Positions 20,353-30,690 of a DNA stretch of 64,000 nt are shown piece by piece (within the stretch, counting starts at the first letter, position 1; each line of letters opens with the position of its first letter). The stretch is from Hippopus hippopus. Taxonomy: Eukaryota > Mollusca > Bivalvia > Cardiida > Cardiidae. The stretch lies in the NCBI GenBank assembly GCA_946811185.2, contig OX328101.1, positions 26,582,122 to 26,646,121 on the forward strand. The letters are read 5' to 3'. A program made the position numbers and the translations under genes. The notes beneath the pieces are model-generated. The model was not told the DNA's origin and ran no database searches. It saw only the letters and a list, made by a program, of their open reading frames with translations.

Positions 20353-20463
20353 ATGGACGTTGTTTACGATAGTGAACTGAGCGATATTGAAGACGAAGAA
20401 ATAGACGATTCTGGGCCGGTAAGGCCGTACATGTACGAGCCAATTTTTAAAGAAACTTATTAA
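20353..20463 (+). CDS. Short acidic ORF with PYMYEP motif, right copy
   Basis: 36 codons, MDVVYDSELSDIEDEEIDD then RPYMYEP, ending at the same TAA as the left copy (20461-20463). In-frame acidic codons follow the stop here too. A stop shared by both copies means the frame ended there before the copies separated. Confidence 0.4.
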   Translation: MDVVYDSELSDIEDEEIDDSGPVRPYMYEPIFKETY

Positions 20464-21455
20464 GTTTCTGATGATGAGGATAAAAGTAACTTTTCGTCCA
20501 CTGATGACGAAAATGACGATGTTGTGCCGGACTTTTCAACGTGTTGAGTATTGCGCGCTATTGAAATACGTCTATTACGGGGCGAACATCGCTTACAGAA
20601 ATATTATTCTATACATATGATAAAATTAAGTGTATGGCATAAACTTTGTTTCACGTGAAGCATTTTCAGTAGATTAACGGGCGGAATTAAACAACAACAA
20701 AAAAATACAGTTTCAAGACAGTTCCACGACAAGACAGTTCCCCGACACTTTTGAAGACATTTCCCCGACACTTTAGTTTCATGTCAAATAACCCTTTTCT
20801 TGACTTTTACGATTGATAATCGTGACATGTTAGTTCTAACTATTTGTTGATGGGTTCTTGTTGATATTTGTACCTTGTAAAGAATTCTGTAAACATGGAC
20901 GGGTGCAAGTTTATTCTCTCGTTGGTGAAGGGTTACACAATAAATCACGATTTTCATGAGAATAAGAATATTTTGAAATGCTGTTAACCAGCTTGAAATT
21001 TGATAAAAGAATGTGTTCCGAGATTATTAAGACATAATTCTCAAAATTATTTTAAAAATTATTTTAGTTGTTTTTCTTACCATACAGAAATACATGAACA
21101 TCAGAGAGAGGGAGAGGGGATCTACCTGTGTGAATACTTTTTTGCTGTTTACCTTGTCCACATGATCCGTTCAATGCAAAAATTTATCACACACGTATAG
21201 CTATTGTATGTTCCATATAGAGCTTTTCTGTGAAAGTCTTAAACTCTGAATTGTAATTTGTTCAGTTGTTGTTTGTCTTATGCAAATTGTTTCAATTTGG
21301 GTAAGTCTCAAATTGGTCTACCGTCTACTAGGGACTGAGCGGTTAATACTGACATTCCGGTCAAATTGCAGTATAGACGACTTCAGATTCATTGTAAAAA
21401 CATAGAAAGAGCTGGTAACTATCAATTGGTCCTTTATCCACAATATTTTCTATTT

Positions 21456-21688
21456 TTAACTCTTTACCAAACGACAAAATATTAAACAGGTCCAAACTGA
21501 AATCACTTGTAGACGACAAAATAAAGTTAAATATTTCAAAAATTGAAATTTGTTTCCAGCAGAGTAGAAAACATTGTGGTTAAAGGAGAAAATGTTGGCT
21601 AACAGCATTATCTCCTTTTCCTACAATGTTTTTAAAAGGCTTCTGTCTCAGGGTCGTAAAAACTAGGGATTGATTGGTAAAGGGTTAA
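21456..21688. mobile_element. Family A MITE inside right copy
   Basis: Inverted counterpart of 16935-17168. TTAA at 21456-21459 and 21685-21688. Confidence 0.78.
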
Positions 21689-21804
21689 ATATAAATCCCA
21701 CACATTGGGCACGAGTTTTGTTTTGGTTCCCAGGAAGCAGTATCCGAAGAGATTAGTACGAGTTGTATGAAAGATGTTTCTCAAGAGGTGTAAAATACAA
21801 GTTT

Positions 21805-22037
21805 AAATTGTTACCAAACATCAAATTTATTGACTCAACCGAATTGAAAGCATTTAAAGTCAACAATTTAAATTTTACTCACATGTTTGGACTTGTCTTT
21901 GATGGGGTAGAAAACATTGTAGAAAAAGGAGAAAATACTGGTTACCATCATTTTCTCCTTTACCTACAATGTTTTCAAAAGGTTTTTCTTTCTTCACAAG
22001 GGTCGTTAAAACAAAGGATTGTTTGGTAAAGGGTTAA
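21805..22037. mobile_element. Family A MITE inside right copy
   Basis: Inverted counterpart of 16588-16817, with core GAGAAAATACTGGTTACCAT and end GTTTGGTAAAGGGTTAA. Confidence 0.78.
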
Positions 22038-22132
22038 ACTAAATTAAACTAAATTCCAATAAACAATCACATTTTATCGGTCATATTTAAATGCTGTGGA
22101 TTTGAAATATTCTAATTTTTTATCATTTGGGT

Positions 22133-22370
22133 AAGGGTTAGGCTAAACCCTTACACAGATGGCAAAACTTTAGACTTGTCCACTCCACACCGAAGGTATT
22201 TGCAGATCACAGATCAAATGTGGCCTTGACAATAGGTTTGAGGGTAGAAAATATTGTAGGAAAAGAAGATAACTCTGGGAATCAGGACTTATTCCTTTTT
22301 TCACCCTGTCCTCAAAAGCCTTCTCCATTAGGGTGGTTGAAGATCAGAATTTTGAGGTAAAAGGTAAAAG
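22133..22370. mobile_element. Decayed family A MITE inside right copy
   Basis: Inverted counterpart of 16261-16490. Confidence 0.5.
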
Positions 22371-23091
22371 GATTGGTGTGTGAGCCTGGTCAAAAACATT
22401 CTGTTTCTTAATTTAAAAAAAAATGTGTTATTTTAATTTTCTCACTTTTTTCTGATTATCAGAGAAAATGGCTTGTGTCAAATTATATGCATTTTCAAAA
22501 TTTTCATACTGACATGTTCAAAACATTTTTCTCAGTAGCCTGTCTAGAAGACATAATATGGATAGAAAAAGGAAATATCCACAAATCAAAATTGTATTGA
22601 TATAATTCAATTTTTTTTCAAAATGCATGTAAGTTGTCAAATCATTTTTAAGAGTGAAATGTCAAAGAGAAGTAGTGTATGGGATAAAAGCTGTAACATG
22701 GGTTTACTGTCACCAACGAACATTACAGTGTAAAGGGGTGAGATATGCAAATGTTATGTAACCATTTCCTGTATTGTTTCAACTGGTCGGTGATGGATTT
22801 ACATTTATGACCATGATTAGGGGTAGCCAGATACTGATTTCACCCTTTACCATACAAACCTTAGATGTAGTTTCCAATACCCAAAGAAAGAGTGTTTGAA
22901 AAACAGTGTGGGAAGAAAATGATGTTTGCTGTTCAAAGAATGATTATTATCCCTTGAAAGTTTACATCATTTGAACAATGTCGACTATGTTATTTTGCAA
23001 AATTTATGTTATGAATTTGGATGAATCTATAATTTTGTTAAATGTTGAAATCATTTGGAAAAGGGAGAAAACGGCAGCATTTTCTCTTTGT

Positions 23092-23553
23092 TCAGAATGA
23101 AGCGGTAATGTAGAAAAGGGTAAATTTGTACGAATAACAATTCATGTATTCCAATTTCAAGAAAAAAGAAATTACCCACTTCATGTTGGATTTTCTTTTT
23201 GGAAATTGCCGTTGCGGAATGTCTGTCTTTCGGAGTTTTGGTTTAAGGCCTATCTCCTTTCGACTCGGAGTTTCGAATAATGTCGGCACAGCGTCAGGTT
23301 TTAACCGCAGGCTAAAATTCCTATAACCAACTTCTTTTGCGAGTTTTGGACTTATTAAGAACTGACTGTCATCGAAGTATTTCAGACACAATTTCGAATG
23401 AACCGATGGCAAAAAATCCGTCGCTACTGTCCGGCCCCGGTTTAAACGTTGAATCCATAGTTTCCTCCTTTTTAATTCCTTCGGAAATTTGGAAATACTA
23501 CTTCTATGAGTTCCCGAATCGACGTTGCAGCCATAGGCTGCACATTTTACCAT
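23092..23553 (-). CDS. THAP-domain protein of the Kolobok-like element, right copy
   Basis: 153 codons. It is nearly identical to the left copy over the first 125 (Cys4, Cys9, Cys56, Tyr59 in place of His, AVPTLF). The left-copy stop TAG is TGG here, so the frame runs 28 codons further into sequence that looks like intron (ending FTLFYITASF). The shared N-terminal part is the supported protein; the extra tail is doubtful. Confidence 0.7.
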   Translation of the reverse strand: MVKCAAYGCNVDSGTHRSSISKFPKELKRRKLWIQRLNRGRTVATDFLPSVHSKLCLKYFDDSQFLISPKLAKEVGYRNFSLRLKPDAVPTLFETPSRKEIGLKPKLRKTDIPQRQFPKRKSNMKWVISFFLKLEYMNCYSYKFTLFYITASF

Positions 23554-23870
23554 TTTTTTCGCCTCAATTTTCAGTTAATACTCAGATATCTGCATACAAT
23601 CATCCGCGTTCCTACTTAATGTCTACTGACGGTATACACAGAGTGACTCGACAATGACGTCACACATGCACGGGAGATAAGCGAATCAGGGGAAGTAAGC
23701 CATGTACCATTTTTAGGGCCATGTATCAGCGTGACAATTCGACCGTGGTTTATGGCATGTTACAGGGTGGTATTTATGAAAAATGACGGACACATGTTTA
23801 ACTGACATCATTTGCAGCTGATTAAAGGAAAAAACAGTCTGGTCAAAATATTTTAGGATTTGCCCTTTAA

Positions 23871-24897
23871 AGAAGAAAAAAGACCAACAGACGGATGGTA
23901 AGTCGGACGAACAGACAGACGGATAAGATAATGTCATGACGTAAGCTGTTTTGCTTATGGTCATGAGAGCTAATCGATCGTGAATGTTCCTTTTAACCAT
24001 CATTTCTAAGCCATGTATAAAAAATAGCTTCTGTCAGAGTTAAAACAGTCCAACCCATGTCACATTTTAGGATTTCATGTACATAAAAGTGTTTAAGACT
24101 AGGGAAAGCCTATCACCCCTTTTGTTTTAAGAAAAAAAATTTGAGAAAGGACTAGCTCAGAGTTAATGTTTTAAATTTTGCTTTTTTTTTTTTAACACAT
24201 CTTATGAGTTCATCATGAAGACAGGAAAGAGACCTCCTCCCTTCCCCCGCCCCCCCCCCCTCAAAAAAAAAAAAAAAAAGGGGGGGGGGGTGGTGGAATT
24301 GGACTTAAACTCTCAATGACAGCATAATGAATAGGCATGGTGAAATGAACAAATGGTGAAATAATCAGAGTATAATATCTCAAAACTGTTCTTTTCTTTT
24401 TGAAATCCAGCCAAATTTGATAGGTTTTGGTACTCATTGTATGAAAAAGTTCATACAAGTTTCAAAACAAAGGGACGAGTAATGTTGACTTTTTTAGTAA
24501 ACAAAAACAAGTAATCAAATGGCCACTTTTCCTACACTAATCACTGTCTTTCTTGACTGTCAATGAGGTGCAATCCCTGAATGACACAAATAATCTGCGC
24601 AAGTTTCAAAAGAACTGAATAAAAAAGCGGACTTTATCATGTACACAAACAAAAGCGTCGCATGCGGGTGCCAACGCTTCACTACAGTTTCTTGATTTTC
24701 TATGAAAATTTTAAGTCGAACAGGGAGCATAATTGTGTCAAAAATTCTTTGATGGTTACCTGCCCTTGTTGTATAGGTTTCTCTCTACTAGATAACAAAT
24801 TAGCCAAGTTTGAAGTCAATATCTTCAGTTATAACAGATATTATAAAATGTCAAAGTTTTTGCACGACGACGTAGACGATGATGCCAGGGCTACAAT
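23871..24897. repeat. Old dispersed repeat and low-complexity tracts
   Basis: The stretch right of TTAA (GACCAACAGACGGATGG, GACGAACAGACAGACGG) resembles 25320-25380, and 24560-24690 resembles the end of the spacer at 19880-20110. C-run, A-run and G-run at 24248-24292. No exon is supported. Confidence 0.4.
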
Positions 24898-25154
24898 ATG
24901 GCTTGCAAAAGGGGCATTCGGACATTTGCGTAAAGTGTCGTGTCGGATCAGCCTGCGCAGTCCTCGTAGGCTAATCCGAAACGACACTTTCCGTTTTTAT
25001 GTAATTTTCTGTTTTGCGCAAGTCTACTGAAGAACAAAATCTAATGTAGACGTACAGTGCCGTCTCGTATAAGCCTGCGCGGACTGCGCAGGCTGATCCG
25101 AGACGACACTTTACGCAAGTGTCCGAATGTCCCTTTTCGCGTGTTGCAGGCCAT
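24898..25154. mobile_element. ATGGCCTGC MITE (family E), right copy
   Basis: The ends are ATGGCTTGCAAAAGGGGCAT and its inverted partner GCAGGCCAT, with paired AGCCTGCGCAG motifs inside, like 14083-14350. Confidence 0.72.
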
Positions 25155-25607
25155 ATCACGACGTTTTCTTCGAAAGAAGCCGATGTAAATTTTAACGTTT
25201 AAATGGCTACTTTTCCCATACAGTAATAGCCGGATTTTTTTCATAAACAATAGTGATCAAGCTATTAATAATCTATAGAACTTGTGAGAGCTTCACGAGA
25301 ATCTGACGACAGATGCAGACCTTATCGCGTAGACAAGAAAAAAACGGACAGATTGACGAATGGACAGACGACGGAAACCTTGCCATTAGAGCTAGTACAG
25401 CTAACAAGCGGTGGAAGGGAAAGAAAGCTTTCATCGGTGTTACCCCATGATTATTCCTGTTCACTTTCTTTTTAAACATTGGTTCCTTTCCATAGTCACA
25501 TAGAAAACGGGCACCGTCTGATTTTTTAAGAATAGCTGCAGACATCGGCGATTTTTGGAATCGTACACGTGCCGCGTGATTTTCATCACTATTTCCCTTG
25601 TGCGCTA

Positions 25608-26010
25608 CCTGCACATGTCATATTCTTCAAAAATTGACCTCTCTGCTATGACGCATCACTATCCTGTAAAGGATAAACTTGTATTAACCCTTAGATCGCC
25701 AAATAAACCTAATACATTTTCATTATCTCCCGCTAGATGGCATTCTACAAATACACATCTATCTAATTTGGGCATTCTGGGTACAGAACCGGTCTACTTT
25801 TCAAAACAACAACCGTTACTTTGAATTTCAAAATGAAATAAACGTTTACCCAATAAAACGCTACCTGGTGCGATTCATTCAGCCATGATCGGCCAGCATG
25901 TAACCTATGCATCGGCCATTTATTAAAACAGCCCCTACATGCTTGGGTAATAGGCCGTTGTCTGCGCATGTCATATTCTTCGAAGATTCGACCTGTCTGC
26001 TATGACGCAT
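25608..26010. repeat. Short direct repeat pair
   Basis: GCACATGTCATATTCTTCAA with CTGCTATGACGCATCAC at 25610-25655 recurs, slightly changed, at 25965-26010. Part of the unit bounded by the inverted pair below. Confidence 0.5.
25710..25885 (+). repeat. Arm 1 of a 175-bp inverted repeat
   Basis: ATTATCTCCCGCTAGATGGC through AATAAAACGCTACCTGGTGC recurs inverted at 27727-27897. A partial third copy (GTAGCTCGGTTCTGTACCAA) lies at 26455. The pair frames about 1.85 kb that includes family D sequence. Confidence 0.65.
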
Positions 26011-26502
26011 CACCCATCCCCGTATACCTGGGAAACTTAGGGCTTATTCCGAAGCTATTAGCCTATAAACTAACGGAAATAGCTATGATAAATACATCTG
26101 TCGAGAAATCAAGCCTGTCTTACGCCCCAAATTTGCTAAAAATATAATAATCTCAAACAGGGAAAATAATTTTGAAAAAAAAAAATGTTTTTGACTTCAA
26201 ATCCTTGTGTACAGTTTCTAATTATGGATTTACGGCAACCGAGATTTATGCCGTTTTTTTTTTAACAGACTTCAACAACAACAACAACAACAACAACAAA
26301 AAACTCATACCGGGGCTATTTCCAAGCCAATAGAGGCTGTGTTTATAAATTGCACAAGTTATATGCTAGCTTCAGAAGAATCATACTAGTTCATGTTGTT
26401 TGGAATAAACTTATATTTATATTTTCTAAATTCGCTGCATTGCCATCTTGAAATGTAGCTCGGTTCTGTACCAAGAAGGCCCAAATTAGGTATGTATTTG
26501 AA

Positions 26503-27715
26503 CAAGAGAGCCATGATAGCCCTGTATCGCTCCACTGGCTTATAAGTACAAGCCATACACACCAAACATTACAGTTCTAGGCCAAATGGTTTCAAAAAAG
26601 AAGACTTAAAAAGTTTTCTCTATAAAAGCCCATGCGGACGTTGTGACCCCTGGGCAAGGCTGTTTTTTTTTTATCACAGAGCTGTAATTAGTTGAATCCT
26701 CGCAGAGGTCCACAAGATACAGCCACATACCTAATAATACAGGTCTGGGCAGTATGGTTATAAACAAAAAGATTTTCAAAGTTTCCTCCATACGAAACCT
26801 CTATAAAACACGAGACCCCTTAGGCGGGGCTAATTTTTGATCCCACCGTAAAATTTTGAACTAATTCAGAAGTGACTCACAAGATGAAGCTATATCACAA
26901 TGAGCCAAATTTGGTAGTCCTAGGATTTATGGTTAGGAGCAAAAAGATTTTTAAAGTTTTCACTCTATAAGCTTCTGTGAAATTTATGACTAATAGGGTC
27001 GGGCCAATTTTGATACCAGGACTTTAATTCGAACAATTTTGGTAGAGGCCTACAAGATGATAACACTCACAAAAGATTACAGCTGTTGCCCACAGTCAGG
27101 AACAAGAAGATTTTTGAAGTTTTCATTGTATTGGCTTATGTAAAACTTGTATCTTTTGAGGTAGGACTAATATTGACTCCAGGGCTATACTTTCAACAAT
27201 CCTTTCAGAGGTCTTCTAGATAAATATAAAAGCAAAATTGGTAGCCCCAGGTCTTATGATCCGGAACGAGAAGATTTTTTTAAGTTGTCACTATATAAGC
27301 CCATGTAACACTTGTGACCCGCGGGATGGGGCCAATTTTTATCCTAGGGCTTTGAAGGACCTTGGTAGATGCCACCAAAGAAAGCTACATGCAAAATTTG
27401 TTAGCCCAAGGCCTTATAGTTGGAAACGAGAAGATTTTCAAAAGTTTCACTATGCAAACCCATGTAAAACTCGTGACCATGGGGCAGGGTCAATTTTGAC
27501 TCCAGGGTTATTGGAGCCTTATTGTCAAAATATGCCCTTCCTAGAGGGTCACAAGTTTTAAATTGGCTTACCAAGTGAAAGCTGTAAAAATCTTCTCGTT
27601 CCTACCATATGGCCAAGGGCTACCAAATTTTGAGTGTAGCTTCACCTATTGGATCTTTACCAAGATCTTCAAATTATAACCCTGGAGTCAAAATTGACCC
27701 TGCCCCATGGGTCAC
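26503..27715. mobile_element. ACAAG-hairpin element, GCTCCAC type (family D), decayed copy
   Basis: It starts CAAGAGAGCCATGATAGCCC, a hairpin, then TATCGCTCCACTGGCTTA. It continues as diverged units of roughly 165 bp with the core GGGGCCAATTTTGA and AACAAGAAGATTTTTGAAG. After about 27560 the units turn to the opposite orientation. No coding capacity. Confidence 0.6.
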
Positions 27716-27726
27716 ATGCTAGCTGA

Positions 27727-27897
27727 TCATAGCTGAATGAATCGCACCAGGTAGCGTTTTATTGAGTAAACGTTTATTTTATTTTGAAATTCAAAGTAAC
27801 GGTTGTTGTTTTGAAATGTAGTCCGGTTCTGTACCGAGAATGTCCAGATCAGATAGATGTGTATTTAAAGAATGCCATCTAGCGGAAGATAATGATT
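27727..27897 (-). repeat. Arm 2 of the 175-bp inverted repeat
   Basis: GCACCAGGTAGCGTTTTATT through GAATGCCATCTAGCGGAAGA, the inverted partner of 25710-25885. Confidence 0.65.
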
Positions 27898-28259
27898 TAG
27901 ACCGAGAGTGGAAGAAAGCAGTTTGCAAATCTGACAGGCACCGGTTGGGGACCTCCGCTGACCGGACTGCGTCTGCCCGGTGAAAGTGTGGATCTGACAG
28001 TCTCAGCGCCGAAACCAAGAAATTGTTTCACCACGACCAGCTGGCTTTTGCTGATCAGCAGTCCTACATTGAACATCAGGAATAAAATTGCAAAGAAATA
28101 TGAAAAACCAAAGCCAAGGCTGCGGTAAGCGTTAAAGGTTGCCAAGGAGAGCGAGGTAAATGCTAGCTTTAGGGTCCCTTGAAGGCAATATTTCCCTGCT
28201 TTACGTAATGCCGATTTTATGCGAATATAAGATTTGAAATCTCCTCGTGACTTCTGCAT

Positions 28260-28800
28260 AAACTCTACCCTGGAGCTATGGTTTCACCCACACAGACCTT
28301 CCTCTATAGTTCATTAAGCTGACAAAAGTAAAACAATAGCTTGTCGATGACCGCTACTTTCATGGTTTTATACAGAAAAATCATTCGTTGTTATCTTGTT
28401 ATCGCAATGTTCATGTGATCCTTTTGATTGAATGTTATATTTCGTCAAAATTTAACTGCATTTAACCATATTTTTACATTTAAAGTTGTATTCAAAGAGA
28501 AATGTGTTCGTAAATAATCAAACTTAGTAAATAGCATGTTTTTCTGTTACCATTTGGGTGTAAGGCTCGCTTCTGTTGCGTTTTCAAAAGCTTCAAATTG
28601 TAGGGGCAAACGGAGTTGTTTATAAACAGCATTTGGTTTATAAATAAAGATTTTTAATAGTGTGTAAGGTTTTTTTGTTTACAGATGAGTGTAATGCTAT
28701 CTCCTGTGACATTGTTTTCGAAATTTTACAATTGCAGGAGCAAAAATGTTGAATTCATCAGTATCATGTTTGTAAATAGATATTGCTATTAGTTTCTGCC
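28260..28800. other. No recognisable feature
   Basis: A+T-rich, non-coding, no repeat end seen. Confidence 0.35.
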
Positions 28801-29320
28801 TAATACATGTGTGTGACCCGATTTCACGCTTCCAAGGTATTATCAAGACAACCATTCAGACAAACTTTCGTGAGTATCTTACTGTAAATGTGGCCTCTAG
28901 AGTGCACACAAGTTTTTTTTTTTTCTAATACTTGTCTCAGTGACCTACCTTTTAATCCAACATGACAAACATGACCAAATTTTGAACTTGTCCAAAGTAT
29001 CATCAAGAGAGAGATTCTGATCAAGTTTCACAAGTATCAGACTGAAAATACGGCCTCTAGAGTGCACACATCCTTTTTCTAAGACATTTTTCCCCCAGTG
29101 ACCTACTCTTACTTTTTGCCCTAACGTGACCACCAAGCATTCTGACCAACTTTCACGAGTATAGATCTGACTGATAATGTGGCCAGTAGAGTGTACATAT
29201 GGCAATTGTTGACACCTGCATAAAGTCCAACTGCCAACAACCTAAAGACGCAGCAGGATAAAAAAAAAAGGAAAAGCTCACCTTCAGCAATTAGTGCTAA
29301 GGTGTGCTAAAAGCAAATTC
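28800..29320. mobile_element. ACAAG-hairpin element, GCTCAC type (family C), short copy
   Basis: About three diverged units (ATTATCAAGACAACCATTCA, GTGGCCTCTAGAGTGCACAC), ending AGCTCACCTTCAGCAATTAG and TGTGCTAA. The hairpin end is missing. Confidence 0.6.
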
Positions 29321-29880
29321 AGCTACAAGTATGGCTTAGACCTGCAACTGCAAATTTTTATCCTACACAACAGAGAATCTCATTGAGAAATCTGATTTGG
29401 TAACCCTCCTTACTGATTCCATGTGACCCAATTAAAACCTTCAAATCACTAAATGTAGAGAGACAATCATTATTTCACAGTTTAGAGAGATGCATATGAA
29501 AAATCCTTCAGTGCAGAATGTAATTCTCAGGGCTGGCCAACTCAAATTACTAACAGTATTTTGGATAGGACTTAAGAATCTAGCTTTTGTGTGATGGTGC
29601 TATATACTGAGCATGTTTAAAACTCTGGAGTAACTTTGGATGGTTTTTTCCTGTATATTGCACTATCTGCCACAACATAAAATGACCAACAGCCTTCTGG
29701 GGGCACTGCTCATATCGGGCAACTGCTGGTGATGATAAATAAACAGAAAACAAATTGTAGGAAGCAGGTGTCTCTTTTGTATCATGTCAAGTGGGCATAA
29801 AAGCCAACTCATAAATGAATACGTCAATTAGTACATTATCTTTATGGTTTTCCTGTATCCAGGGCCTGTATTCTAATCAC
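29321..29880. other. No recognisable feature
   Basis: Unique-looking non-coding sequence. Confidence 0.35.
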
Positions 29881-29884
29881 AACT

Positions 29885-30035
29885 CTAAATAGCATGTTAA
29901 GTCTAATTCTCAAAAGTTTTCTAAATTTTAAAGTAACACAATTTCTGATAGGCTAAACCAAATGGTTTTGCCAATCAGACATTGTGTTACTTTATAAATT
30001 CACAGTAAGACTTAGATTACAATTTCTAATGGATG
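29885..30035. mobile_element. Small hairpin MITE
   Basis: TTTAAAGTAACACAATTTCT and its inverted partner (ACATTGTGTTACTTTATAAA) meet around GGTTTTGCCAAT, with weaker pairing out to CTAATGG. About 150 bp, non-coding. Confidence 0.55.
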
Positions 30036-30690
30036 ACCGAAGTCAAAATAAAAAGTAAGACATGATTCATATTAAAGGATCATTGGAATGTATTTAAAAC
30101 ATGAAAACACATTCAATTACGGACACTTTAACTCACTACACTACAAGCAAAATTCAGTTTAACAAAAGAATAAGATAAATAACATCACATGAAAAAAAAA
30201 AAAATTAAAGGAAAAAAAAGTACTTTTCAAAGTCTGTACATGAAATTTATGCTGTAGATTGTACAGGATTCATCTATTGTCTATTTTTAGACACACTGCC
30301 ACGTAATACAAGAGACAAAAGAGAGAATATGGAAATAAAAGTTTAATTCTAACAATATGAAAAACATCATGAAAACAGTTTTCCATTTTCTATAAATAAG
30401 ACAATGTCTTCAATACTTGACTACTGCAACAGCTGAAGAAATGTAATATAGGGTTATAATCATGCAACATTGAGAAATAAATATATAAATAATAGACATA
30501 ATCTCTAAAAGATATCATGACAGATAAAATATACAAATCTATGGCTGTATTACAACCAACTATACTAATTACAAGATTATGTCCATTAAATGAAAGTAAT
30601 AAAGAGATTCCTGTCAAAAAAGAGATATAAAAATTTAAATATAATGTAAATGAACAGAATATTTTAATTTCATGAGAAAAAAAAAATACA
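30036..30690. other. No recognisable feature
   Basis: A+T-rich with A runs at 30190-30220. No exon supported. Confidence 0.35.

Larger units (their letters stand above)
20142..23866 (-). mobile_element. Kolobok-like TTAA transposon, right (inverted) copy
   Basis: TTAA (20138-20141) then AGGGCAAATC; GATTTGCCCT then TTAA (23867-23870). This is the cleaner copy, with TTAA exactly at both edges. By eye it matches the left copy at roughly 95-98 percent, with small indels, and includes the same nested MITEs. The THAP ORF is on the minus strand near its right end, the acidic ORF on the plus strand near its left end. CRE-like TGACGTCA sites lie at 20326-20333 and 23655-23662. Confidence 0.78.

Noticed and set aside
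14752..23870. Inverted 3.7-kb arms as a long-read (missed adapter) artefact
   Set aside because: The arms differ by many substitutions and indels, end exactly at TTAA-flanked inverted repeats, and enclose a unique 1.65-kb spacer; an artefact would mirror flanks and be near identical.
27897..28259. 120-codon minus-strand frame with hydrophobic segments
   Set aside because: Overlaps the 175-bp repeat arm at its 3' end, no recognisable motif, no splice context; kept out of the gene list.
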